Assembly (NCBI RefSeq): GCF_000494755.1
Contig: NC_022657.1
Location: forward strand, 7,904,001 to 7,968,000
DNA from: Amorphoplanes friuliensis DSM 7358
GTDB taxonomy: Bacteria > Actinomycetota > Actinomycetes > Mycobacteriales > Micromonosporaceae
Direction of reading: 5' to 3'
DNA: 64,000 nt
Shown here in pieces: positions 16,219 to 23,201 of this stretch. The notes under the pieces were generated by a model that was given only the letters and a program-made list of their open reading frames with translations, was not told where the DNA came from and searched no databases. A program made the translations under genes and the position numbers. How positions within the stretch are numbered: position 1 is the stretch's first letter; every line of letters begins with the position of its first letter.

Positions 16219-17377
16219 TCCCGGCACGGAGGCGGACCGCCTGGCCCGGGTCGCGCTCACCTGGCTCGGTGAGCCCGGCAACCGGACCGTATGGCAGCTG
16301 GTCCAGGCCGGAGGGGCCGAGGCGACCCTGGCCCGGCTGCTCCGCGGCGACGTCCCCGAATCAGCCCTGCGGACGGCGGTGATCTCACGCTCCGCGGCCG
16401 GCGATCCCCGCCGGCTGGCCGAGATCGCCCTGCGCCGGACGGAACGCCTCGGGGCGCGCGTGGTGGTGCCCTCGGATCCCGAATGGCCCACCACAGTGGA
16501 CACGCTGGCGACCCTCGAGGTCGACGGTGGGGGCCGGATCAATCGAGACGTCCGGCCGCCACTGTGCCTGTGGGTGCGTGGCGGGTGGCCGTTGGACGAG
16601 GCGTTCGCGCGTTCGGTGGCCGTGGTGGGTGCGCGTGCTGCCACCAACTACGGGCTGCACGTCACCAACGATCTTGCGTACGGGCTGGCGGAACGCGAGT
16701 GGACAGTGGTGTCCGGCGGGGCGTTCGGCATCGACGCCGCCGCGCACCGGGCCGCGTTGTCGGCCGGCGGCCTGACGGTTGCGGTGCTGGCGTGCGGGGT
16801 CGACCGGCCGTACCCGATGGGAAACGCCGCGATGTTCGAGCAGATCGCCGACAGCGGGGTGCTGATGAGCGAATGGCCCCCGGGCTCGGAACCTCTGCGC
16901 CACCGCTTCTTGATCCGCAACCGCGTGATCGCCGCGGCGACCGCGGGAACGGTGCTCGTCGAGGCCGCAGCCCGCAGCGGCGCGGTCCAGACGATGAGCA
17001 GAACCATCGCCCTCAACCGCCGCGCGATGGTCGTCCCGGGCCCGGTCACCTCGGCGATGTCGGTCGGCTGCCACGAACTGCTCCGGAAGTACCCCGAAAC
17101 GACGCTGGTGACAGGGCTGCCGCACGTGCTGGACGAGGTCGGCAAGATCGGCGAATACCTGGCCGAGGTGCCCCGCGGCCGGGAACGACCCCACGACAGC
17201 CTGGACGAGGAGTCGGCCCTGGTGCTGGAAGCCGTGCCACGACGCGGCACCGCGGGCCCGGAAGAACTCGCGACCAAGTCCGGGCTCGGCGTGCGCACAG
17301 TCCTGCGTCGGCTGTCCCTGTTGGAGATGGCCGGCCTGGTGGTACGCCGCAACGACGGGGTCGCGCTGGTGCGTTGA
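16202..17377 (+). CDS. dprA: DNA-processing protein DprA
   Basis: A 391-residue single-strand DNA-binding protein that loads RecA onto incoming DNA in transformation. The Rossmann-like core shows VAVVGARAATNYG and the hallmark SGGAFGIDAAAH, followed by NRVIAAATAGTVLVEAA. A C-terminal winged-helix domain (about 330-391, GVRTVLRRLSLLEMAGLV) is present as in many DprA proteins. ATG at 16202 lies seven bases after GGGAGAGG, inside the end of comM. Its usual downstream neighbour xerC is displaced here by 4.8 kb of accessory DNA. Confidence 0.95.
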   Translation: MTETPDPGTEADRLARVALTWLGEPGNRTVWQLVQAGGAEATLARLLRGDVPESALRTAVISRSAAGDPRRLAEIALRRTERLGARVVVPSDPEWPTTVDTLATLEVDGGGRINRDVRPPLCLWVRGGWPLDEAFARSVAVVGARAATNYGLHVTNDLAYGLAEREWTVVSGGAFGIDAAAHRAALSAGGLTVAVLACGVDRPYPMGNAAMFEQIADSGVLMSEWPPGSEPLRHRFLIRNRVIAAATAGTVLVEAAARSGAVQTMSRTIALNRRAMVVPGPVTSAMSVGCHELLRKYPETTLVTGLPHVLDEVGKIGEYLAEVPRGRERPHDSLDEESALVLEAVPRRGTAGPEELATKSGLGVRTVLRRLSLLEMAGLVVRRNDGVALVR

Positions 17378-17382
17378 GCGCC

Positions 17383-17625
17383 TCAGCCCTCGGTGTCGTC
17401 CTGCTCCTTGCGGTGGACCTTCATCCAGGCCTCGACGTCGTCCGTCGACCAGACCTTGCCCTGGGCGAGGTCGGCAACAGGCGCAGGAAAGTCCGCCCGG
17501 CTGGTGATCTGGTAGGCCCGCTGACGGCTCACACCGCCCAGCCGCTCACGGATCTCGTGCGCACCCATCAATCGGATCGGCTTAGCTGCCACATGATCGA
17601 CCGTAGGCGTATGACTATTAGTCAT
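17383..17625 (-). CDS. Small helix-turn-helix protein (AlpA/excisionase-like)
   Basis: An 80-residue protein with a MerR/AlpA-type DNA-binding fold: RLMGAHEIRERLGGVSRQRAYQI then a wing (FPAPVADLAQGKVWSTDDVEAWM). Such proteins serve as excisionases or small regulators on integrated elements. The ATG is at 17623-17625, inside a palindrome (17611-17625), which suggests autoregulation. It converges on dprA with a 5-bp gap and diverges from the hypothetical gene at 17676. It is the first gene of the accessory block. Confidence 0.75.
   Translation of the reverse strand: MTNSHTPTVDHVAAKPIRLMGAHEIRERLGGVSRQRAYQITSRADFPAPVADLAQGKVWSTDDVEAWMKVHRKEQDDTEG
17611..17625. promoter_or_regulatory. Palindrome overlapping the start of the small HTH gene
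   Basis: ATGACTA-T-TAGTCAT, a perfect 7-bp-arm inverted repeat. One arm contains the start codon of the HTH gene. The related words TCGTATGTCAACTA and GCATGACTAT follow within 60 bp. This is a plausible autoregulatory operator for the divergent promoters. Confidence 0.5.
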
Positions 17626-17675
17626 GGGTCAACTTCGCGAAGGACAGCTAGTCGTATGTCAACTACGGTGGTCGC

Positions 17676-18656
17676 ATGACTATCCCTCGTAGACGGCGCC
17701 CGGACCCGGTGCCGTACGAGCCGTCCCACAAACGCCAATGGCGTTCCCTGTGGCGGCGATGCTCGTGCGGCCTGCCGGCTCCGTGCGTGGACCGTTTGGT
17801 CCCGGCGCCGCCTCTTCCCTTCCCTCAGGTCCGGGCTTCACCCGCCTCGTCCTCCACGGACGCGACTGCCCGAGCCCGGGACCCCGCGCCTTCGACCCGC
17901 CCGACCGGCTTCATCCGCATGAACAGCAACGGGTACGCGGCCTGGAACACCGAACCGGACGAGCCGGTCGAACCCCGCAGCTACGACACCGGCTGGTTCG
18001 ACCCACCACCCCACCAACCCGGCGACGACGTCGCTCCGGGAGCCCATATTCCGGCCCAGACCCGGCGGCGTGTGACCGACGAAGGTCTCCGCGAAGCGGC
18101 CAGGGCCAGGGTCAGGGATCCCGTTCGTCCCGCCGACGGAAGCAGCACCGATGGCCGGTCCGAGCCGTGGAACACCAGCGGATATCGCAATCCCCGCAGC
18201 AACTGCGAGACCGGCCGCCCTCCCGACATCGTGGGCCCCGCTCTCTGGGAAGGAGTCGGGTCGATTGGTTATCCCGATCAGCAGTGGGCAGCCGGACCCA
18301 GCCACGGGCACCGACCGCGGGACGGACTTCGGTCCGACGATCCAGCTGACGAGGCCGACCAGTTTCAAGCCGAAGCAACGACGGTGGCACCCAGCGAACT
18401 CTGGCGGCCTGGACTTTCGCATCATCCTGAGGCAAGCGGGCCGATCAGCTTTCCTCCCCGAACCGCTTCCGACACCCGATCCGAACCGGCCGACCATCGG
18501 CAGGCCGATTCGTACGAACCTTCAGAGAGCGAGCACGACTTCCATGCTCGAGCACCCGCGTGGTTGGCGCCCACTGTGCTGCTCTCGCAGATCGGGCGTG
18601 CCGGCGGGCTCACTCCGGCTCAGGCCTACCGGGCCAGTCGGGGCCGCTCATGGTGA
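17676..18656 (+). CDS. Hypothetical protein, Cys-containing N-terminus and disordered body
   Basis: A 326-residue protein of unknown function. The basic N-terminus (MTIPRRRRPDPVPYEPSHKR) is followed by RRCSCGLPAPC (Cys29, 31, 37), possibly metal-binding. The remainder is Pro, Ser, Asp and Arg-rich and probably disordered. No membrane segment or signal peptide is seen. Its stop overlaps the next ATG (ATGGTGA), evidence that both frames are real and coupled. I recall comparable N-termini in hypothetical proteins of Micromonosporaceae, but I cannot name a family. Codon use is less GC3-biased than in the backbone genes. Confidence 0.55.
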   Translation: MTIPRRRRPDPVPYEPSHKRQWRSLWRRCSCGLPAPCVDRLVPAPPLPFPQVRASPASSSTDATARARDPAPSTRPTGFIRMNSNGYAAWNTEPDEPVEPRSYDTGWFDPPPHQPGDDVAPGAHIPAQTRRRVTDEGLREAARARVRDPVRPADGSSTDGRSEPWNTSGYRNPRSNCETGRPPDIVGPALWEGVGSIGYPDQQWAAGPSHGHRPRDGLRSDDPADEADQFQAEATTVAPSELWRPGLSHHPEASGPISFPPRTASDTRSEPADHRQADSYEPSESEHDFHARAPAWLAPTVLLSQIGRAGGLTPAQAYRASRGRSW

Positions 18657-18934
18657 ACCCGCAGCATCTGGGCGCACGACCGGCATGGGATTGCCAGGCT
18701 TGCGGGCAACCCTGGCCGTGCGCACCCGCGAAGAGCGAGATGCTCGTCGAGTTCCGGCGATACCCGTCCAGCTTGACGATCTACATGTCCTCGTACATGG
18801 CCGAGGCGCTGAACGATCTCAGTGCACACGGTCAGACACCGCCGGCGGATCTCTACGACCGGTTCCTGGCGTGGGTGCGGCCGAGCCTGACCGGGGTGAC
18901 GCCGGTGCACGAAATCACGGATATTCAACGCTGA
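18650..18934 (+). CDS. Hypothetical protein with WDCxxCGxPWPC motif
   Basis: A 94-residue protein. WDCQACGQPWPC (Cys15, 18, 24) looks like a small zinc-binding knuckle. It is followed by AKSEMLVEFRRYPSSLTIYM and a helical C-terminus (DLYDRFLAWVRP). Proteins with this layout recur in Micromonosporaceae beside the type of gene found just upstream. The function is unknown; some databases may label relatives as flavin reductase without clear basis. The ATG overlaps the upstream stop, and a hairpin terminator follows at 18996-19050. Confidence 0.65.
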   Translation: MVNPQHLGARPAWDCQACGQPWPCAPAKSEMLVEFRRYPSSLTIYMSSYMAEALNDLSAHGQTPPADLYDRFLAWVRPSLTGVTPVHEITDIQR

Positions 18935-18995
18935 TCGCGACTCCTGCCATTCTCGGCGACGGTTGTCGCAGCAGTTTCAGGATGTCGCGGTAATG

Positions 18996-19050
18996 AAGGC
19001 AGACGGCGGCCGGGACCTCGCAGGGACCGCCGACCGCCGCAGCCTTCTTT
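18996..19050 (+). terminator. Hairpin terminator after the hypothetical gene pair
   Basis: AAGGC...GCCTT closes a stem with inner CGGCGG/CCGCCG pairing, followed by CTTT. It lies 60 bp after the stop at 18934. Confidence 0.6.
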
Positions 19051-19123
19051 CACCACGGAACGCGGTTCGACGTGGCAGTACGAGCGTATCGACATCGATT
19101 CGTACGTACAATGCAACGAAACA

Positions 19124-19135
19124 ACGTGATCACGT
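19124..19135. promoter_or_regulatory. Palindrome upstream of the GntR gene
   Basis: ACGTGATCACGT is a perfect 12-bp palindrome 12 bp before the GntR start, with a second palindrome GTACGTAC nearby at 19102-19109. It is a candidate autoregulatory operator overlapping the promoter. Confidence 0.5.
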
Positions 19136-19147
19136 ACCGTATGAATC

Positions 19148-19552
19148 ATGATCGATCCCTCAGCCGACCGCGCGGTCTTCCGCCAGCTCGCCGATCTGCT
19201 GCGCGACCAGATCACCTCCGGCGACCTCGCGCCCGGCGAACCACTGCCGAGCGAGCTGCGCCTGGCCCAGGAGTACGCCATCAGCCGCACCACCGTGCGT
19301 CAGGCCATCGGCCAGCTGCGCACCGAAGGTCTCGTCACGGTCGACCGCCCACGAGGGACCTTCGTCCGCGTGCCCGAGCCCACCGAAACGATCACCCTCC
19401 CCCGAGGCGCCCGCGCCGCCGCCCGCATGCCAACCGACGCCGAACGCCGCCACCACCGCCTGCCCGAAGGCGTCCCGGTCCTGGTCATCACCACATCGGA
19501 CGGCACCACAACGGTCCACCCGGCAGACCGCGTCCAACTGACCCGCCCCTGA
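19148..19552 (+). CDS. Short GntR-family transcriptional regulator
   Basis: A 134-residue regulator. The winged helix-turn-helix covers about residues 8-75 (FRQLADLLRDQITSGDLAPG; SRTTVRQAIGQLRTEGLV). The rest (ARMPTDAERRHHRLPEGVPVLVI) resembles the first strand-helix part of a UTRA effector domain but stops well short of full length (about 240 residues). Comparable short GntR proteins occur in actinomycete mobile elements and may be natural rather than broken. ATG at 19148; the ribosome site is weak. Palindromes upstream suggest self-control. Confidence 0.8.
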   Translation: MIDPSADRAVFRQLADLLRDQITSGDLAPGEPLPSELRLAQEYAISRTTVRQAIGQLRTEGLVTVDRPRGTFVRVPEPTETITLPRGARAAARMPTDAERRHHRLPEGVPVLVITTSDGTTTVHPADRVQLTRP

Positions 19553-19750
19553 CCGGACCCGCTCTCCTCGCCCCAGCACGTTCTCGCGCGAAGCGCGGAA
19601 CGGCCCGGGATCCCGCCCGCTGCTGACCACCCGCACCGGCCGGCCCCATCCGCCGAGGATGAAGCCCACTCCGCAACGGCAGCACGCAACGCCCGATCAC
19701 CAGCCGCGACCGGATCGATGCTTGCTTGCCCATTCGCCCCGGTCCGGCTC

Positions 19751-19852
19751 GACAAGACCACTGCGCAGCAGCCAATCCGGCCTGGCGCTGGTCGGCCCGT
19801 CGACGCCGACAAGGCCAGTGCGTAGCGCCCCATCCAGCCTGGCACTGGTCAG
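19751..19852. repeat. Two ~57-bp direct repeats (related copies at 21141 and 21259)
   Basis: GACAAGACCACTGCGCAGCA at 19751 and its diverged copy GACAAGGCCAGTGCGTAGCG at 19808 are each followed by a related ATCCGGCCTGGCGCTGGTC block; the period is 57 bp. A third copy starts at 21259 (GACAAGACCACCGCGCAGCA) and a weaker one at 21141, on the other side of the insertion sequence. A separate shared word, GCGCGAAGCGCGG, occurs near 19587 and 21189. All are non-coding. Confidence 0.6.
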
Positions 19853-19898
19853 CGGCCGGCCGCTCGTTGCGCGATCAGATCACCGCGCCGCAGAGGAC

Positions 19899-20032
19899 CC
19901 AACATCGGTGAAGTCGGGCCCTCGCGCCTCCGACCACACCCCAACATCGCTGAAGTTGGGCCCTCGGACCTCGAGCGACAGCCCAACATCGCTGAAGTCG
20001 GGCCCTCGAACCCCGACCACACCCCAACATCC
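19899..20032. repeat. 41-bp palindromic repeat, second locus, left part
   Basis: Three full copies (GAAGT words at 19910, 19952, 19994) and the left half of a fourth, of the same repeat family as 2776-4224, here with CCCAACATC left arms. Spacing is 42 bp. The fourth copy is broken by the insertion sequence. Confidence 0.85.
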
Positions 20033-20095
20033 GTGAGCCTTTTTCATCGTGTTGGTGCTGGTCACGGTGATGGCTGTGGGTCGGGTATCGATGAA

Positions 20096-20170
20096 GGTGA
20101 GGCTCCCGGTAAGACAGCAGTCGACCAAGATCCGATGCCCCAACCGGGAGCCTCACCATGCTGTCTTACC
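20096..20170 (+). promoter_or_regulatory. Strand-swapped inverted repeats over the transposase start
   Basis: Arm A (20096-20110, GGTGAGGCTCCCGGT) is the exact complement of A' (20143-20157). Arm B (20108-20119, GGTAAGACAGCA) is the exact complement of B' (20159-20170). The order A-B-A'-B' would form an H-type pseudoknot or two competing hairpins in RNA. A' contains the GGGAG ribosome site and B' covers the codons after the ATG at 20158, so pairing would hide the translation start. Confidence 0.75.
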
Positions 20171-20940
20171 CCGCGACGATCTCTCTGTCCAGCCAGTCCC
20201 TGAACCACCTGACCACCCTCATCCGCCACCACCGCCGGCAACGACGGTCGCGGTGGCGGGTCCTGGCCCCGGCCCGGCAAGCCCTGCTCGCCCTGGCCCA
20301 CCTGCGCAACGGCGACACCTACCACCGCCTGGCCACCGGCTTCGCCATCAGCACCAGCACCGCCTGGCGTTACGTCCGCGAAGCCATCGACCTACTCGCC
20401 GCCACCGCACCAGACCTGACCACCGCCATGACCCGGATCCGGCGGCTCTGTTTCGTGATCCTCGACGGGACCCTAATCTCGATCGACCGGGTCGCCGACG
20501 ACAAGGCGTACTACTCCGGTAAACACCGCCGGCACGGCATGAACATCCAAGTCGTCGCCGACCCCGCCGGCCGGCTCATCTGGGCCTCACCTGGACTACC
20601 TGGCAGGACACATGACCTGACCGCGGCCCGCACCCACGGCCTGATCGACGCCCTGACCACCGCGGGTGTGATCACCTTCGCCGACCGCGCCTACCAAAGC
20701 GTCCAGCGTCCGTTCATCACCCCGTACAAGAAACACAAAGGCCGCAAGGTCTTCACCGCCTGGAACAAAAAATTCAACCGCGACCACGCAGCGATCCGCG
20801 CCAACGGCGAACGCGCCAACGCCACCCTCAAACAGTGGAAAATCCTGACCCAGATCCGCTGCAGCCCCGGCCGGACCACGCCTATCGTGCAGGCAATCCA
20901 GGTCCTGCACAGCGTTGAGACCGCTCAACACCCACGATGA
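20158..20940 (+). CDS. IS5-family DDE transposase
   Basis: A 260-residue transposase, apparently intact. An N-terminal helix-turn-helix (about 45-80, GDTYHRLATGFAISTSTAWRY) precedes the catalytic domain. The acidic triad is readable as Asp103 (LDGTL), Asp176 (FADRAYQ) and Glu218 (NGERANATLKQWKIL). GLPGRTHD is also typical of the DDE_Tnp_4 type. ATG at 20158 with GGGAG eight bases upstream. Translation is probably limited by the pseudoknot-like leader. The element can be expected to be active unless silenced. Confidence 0.93.
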   Translation: MLSYPATISLSSQSLNHLTTLIRHHRRQRRSRWRVLAPARQALLALAHLRNGDTYHRLATGFAISTSTAWRYVREAIDLLAATAPDLTTAMTRIRRLCFVILDGTLISIDRVADDKAYYSGKHRRHGMNIQVVADPAGRLIWASPGLPGRTHDLTAARTHGLIDALTTAGVITFADRAYQSVQRPFITPYKKHKGRKVFTAWNKKFNRDHAAIRANGERANATLKQWKILTQIRCSPGRTTPIVQAIQVLHSVETAQHPR

Positions 20941-20951
20941 AAAGGGCTCGC

Positions 20952-21049
20952 TGAGTTGGGCCCTCGCGACCTCAGCCACAGCCCAACATCGGTGAAGTTC
21001 GGCCCTCGCGATCCCGGGCCACAGCCCAACATCGCTGAAGTTGGGCCTT
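20952..21049. repeat. 41-bp palindromic repeat, second locus, right part
   Basis: The right half of the broken copy (TGAGTTGGGCCCT) and two further copies with GAAGT at 20994 and 21037. The phase continues from the left side when the insertion sequence is removed (41-43 bp). Confidence 0.82.
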
Positions 21050-21759
21050 CGTGGGGCTCGTCCTGGCCTACATAGCGGATGTTGTGGCGATCTTGCCGTT
21101 GGCCTGCCGAAGAGTCGGAGCCTCACACCCGGTTCAGCCCGACGAGACCGTCGCGCAACCGCCGCTCTGGCTAACACGACCGTTCTAGCGCGAAGCGCGG
21201 GCCGAGCAGCGTCCGATCCGGGCCCAGCGCTGGTCGGACCGCCGGCCCGGCGGCGCCTGACAAGACCACCGCGCAGCAACCGATCAAGCTTGGCGGGAAT
21301 GACGCCGCACTCCCCGGCGGCCGTATGAGGTCTAGCCGCTCGGCCTGATGAAGCCAGCTCCCACACGCGACCGCTTAGTCGACAACCGGCTCGATAGGAA
21401 TGACGACTCTTCGCGCCGGTCGAACAATGGCCAACGAAGCTTCCCTATTGCTCACAACAAACGGTGACCAGCCAGTAATAGATCGGGATTCCTACCGGCA
21501 GGCGGAAAGCGCTTCCAGCTACACGCGGGCAAAGAACGCCGCGGCCGGCTCGGTCCGCAGCACACCCGGGTTGTCGCTGAGCAGAGATCACCCTCCACCG
21601 GCAGCGTTTGCCTGCTGTTAGTTGCGGGTGCGGCGTGTGTGGCGTTCCCGGGTTCGATCACCAGGTGGTCGGCTGGGCCACCGGCTTCGCAACGACGGGG
21701 CCGGTGAGGCGGCGTCGAGCTCGTGTGAGAAAACCATGCCGACAAACCTGAAAGCGAAG
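21050..21759. other. Gene-poor stretch right of the insertion sequence
   Basis: About 710 bp with no gene I can support. The left part contains relics of the 57-bp repeat (21141, 21259) and the GCGCGAAGCGCGG word. 21400-21560 is clearly lower in GC than its surroundings and could be foreign. A 73-codon frame begins at 21400 (ATGACGACTCTT, AGGA directly before it), but its composition and lack of family make it doubtful. Confidence 0.5.
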
Positions 21760-22215
21760 TCAGAAGATCGTGTACTGCTCGATCGCGAGCGTGAAGCCGT
21801 GGCCGGTCCCTGTGTCCTCGCAGCGGGTGCGTTGGCTGGTGCTGTCGCACCGAAGGTCACCGACCTGAATGGTTTCGCCGTAGTTCAGGATTTTGTCGGC
21901 GCCGAGCACCGTGTCGCCGGCGCAGGTGAACATCGGTTGCTGGGATGAGCTGTTCAGGGAGATGCTGGAGCCCCAGGCCAGATCGCAGTCGGACGGCTTG
22001 GCGGGCGGCTTCCACGACTTCTTGACGATGTCGCAGCGGGCCCCGTCCCGGTCGACGTAGCAGCCGATGTTGCCCGACGGGGACGTGAACGCGGCTGACG
22101 TTGCTGGGGCGTTGCCGAAGCCGGCGCTGGCGGTGGGCGGGTCGGGTGAGGTGGACGGGCCCGAGCAGGCGCTCAGGGCGAGCACCGACGTCAGAAGTAC
22201 ACGTGCCGAAACCAT
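21760..22215 (-). CDS. Lipoprotein with DUF6636-like domain
   Basis: A 151-residue exported lipoprotein. The signal ends in a lipobox, ALSAC, with Cys17 as the lipid site. After a Ser/Pro/Thr linker comes a domain with FTSPSGNIGCYVDRDGARCD, KPSDCDLAWGS and FTCAGDT, matching the Cys-rich DUF6636 pattern; its four or more cysteines could form disulfides outside the cell. ATG at 22213-22215 lies behind GGAGGG. It diverges from xerC with only 20 bp between starts. The ligand or function of the family is unknown. Confidence 0.82.
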   Translation of the reverse strand: MVSARVLLTSVLALSACSGPSTSPDPPTASAGFGNAPATSAAFTSPSGNIGCYVDRDGARCDIVKKSWKPPAKPSDCDLAWGSSISLNSSSQQPMFTCAGDTVLGADKILNYGETIQVGDLRCDSTSQRTRCEDTGTGHGFTLAIEQYTIF

Positions 22216-22235
22216 CACAGCCCTCCAAAGGCGGA

Positions 22236-23165
22236 ATGATAGGTGACGTGAGCACCCGTGAGGTTCATGAGGCGTTGCCGGTCGCGTTGCGGGAGGCCGT
22301 GGACGACTTCGGGCATCATCTGGCCAGTGTTGACAACCGGTCGGCGCACACCGTGCGGGCGTACGTGGGTGATGTTGTGTCGCTGCTCGATCATGCGGCG
22401 CAGGTGGGCTGTGCGGCGCCGGCCGATCTTGATCTTGGGGTGGTGCGGGGGTGGCTGGCGCAGCGGATGAGTGATGGGGCTGCGCGCACCTCGCAGGCAC
22501 GCCGGGCTGCGGCCGCGCGGACGTTCACCGCGTGGGCGCATCGGTCGGGGCTGGCGCCGGCCGACGTGGGGGCGTCGCTGGCCAGCCCCAAGGCGCATCG
22601 TGATCTTCCGTCGGTGTTGCGTGCCGATCAGGCGGCGGACCTGGTTGTCTCCACCGGCGACGCCCACGCCGTCCGGGATCGGGCGGTCCTCGAGCTGCTC
22701 TACGCAACCGGCGTACGTGTGAGCGAGCTCTGCGGCCTCGACGTCGCCGACCTGGACGAGAGCCGCCGTGTTGTCCGCGTCTTCGGCAAGGGCGCCAAGG
22801 AGCGTGTGGTTCCCTACGGCATCCCCGCTCAGAAGGCCCTCGACGAGTGGCTGCGGCACGGGCGGGCCGCCGTGGCGATCAAGGGCAGTGGTGACGCGCT
22901 CTTCCTGGGCGCGCGGGGTGGCCGGCTGCAGCAGACCGTCGTCCGGCGGATCGTGGCCGCGGCGGCGCAGGCTTCCGGGCTGCCGCACACCAGTCCGCAC
23001 GATCTGCGCCACTCCGCGGCCACGCACCTGCTGGATGGCGGCGCCGACCTGCGGGCGGTGCAGGATCTGCTCGGGCACGCCTCGTTGTCGAGCACGCAGA
23101 TCTACACGCATGTGTCCACCGAGCGGCTCCGGGCGGCCTTCAAGCAGGCCCATCCCCGCGCCTGA
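22236..23165 (+). CDS. xerC: Tyrosine recombinase XerC
   Basis: A 309-residue recombinase of the XerC/D type, which resolves chromosome dimers at dif with FtsK. The N-terminal SAM-like core-binding domain begins near residue 20. The catalytic set is readable: Arg in GVRVSELCGLD, Lys in GKGAKERVVPYG, HDLRHS (His, Arg), GHASLSST (His) and the nucleophile Tyr in QIYTHVS. ATG at 22236 follows AAAGG; a GTG at 22248 is a possible alternative. Position near dprA is the normal actinobacterial order, so this is the housekeeping enzyme and not an integrase of the accessory block. Confidence 0.92.
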   Translation: MIGDVSTREVHEALPVALREAVDDFGHHLASVDNRSAHTVRAYVGDVVSLLDHAAQVGCAAPADLDLGVVRGWLAQRMSDGAARTSQARRAAAARTFTAWAHRSGLAPADVGASLASPKAHRDLPSVLRADQAADLVVSTGDAHAVRDRAVLELLYATGVRVSELCGLDVADLDESRRVVRVFGKGAKERVVPYGIPAQKALDEWLRHGRAAVAIKGSGDALFLGARGGRLQQTVVRRIVAAAAQASGLPHTSPHDLRHSAATHLLDGGADLRAVQDLLGHASLSSTQIYTHVSTERLRAAFKQAHPRA

Positions 23166-23201
23166 CCGGAACGAGCCGTCCTGGACCCGTACGATCAGGG
23201 G

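Larger units (their letters stand above)
20033..20951 (+). mobile_element. Intact IS5-type insertion sequence (~919 bp)
   Basis: The ends are inverted repeats with 17 of 19 bases matching: left GTGAGCCTTTTTCATCGTG (20033-20051) and right, read inward, GCGAGCCCTTTTCATCGTG (20951-20933). One transposase fills the element and its stop codon lies in the right end. It interrupts a palindromic repeat unit. The target duplication is not certain: TGA or TGAG occurs at both junctions, depending on where the ends are drawn. Size and the DDE transposase fit the IS5 superfamily, probably the ISL2-like group. Confidence 0.88.

Noticed and set aside
21400..21621. A 73-codon plus-strand gene
   Set aside because: No ribosome site at proper distance, no recognisable domain and an odd base composition; kept as part of the gene-poor stretch.
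21640..21670. tRNA 3' fragment or att site (CCCGGGTTCGATCACC)
   Set aside because: The TTCGATC word looks like a T-loop, but the flanking bases do not form a five-bp stem and no acceptor or anticodon arm is present.
22236..23165. Phage-type integrase of the accessory block
   Set aside because: The protein has XerC features and sits in the conserved xerC position; no att duplication was seen.
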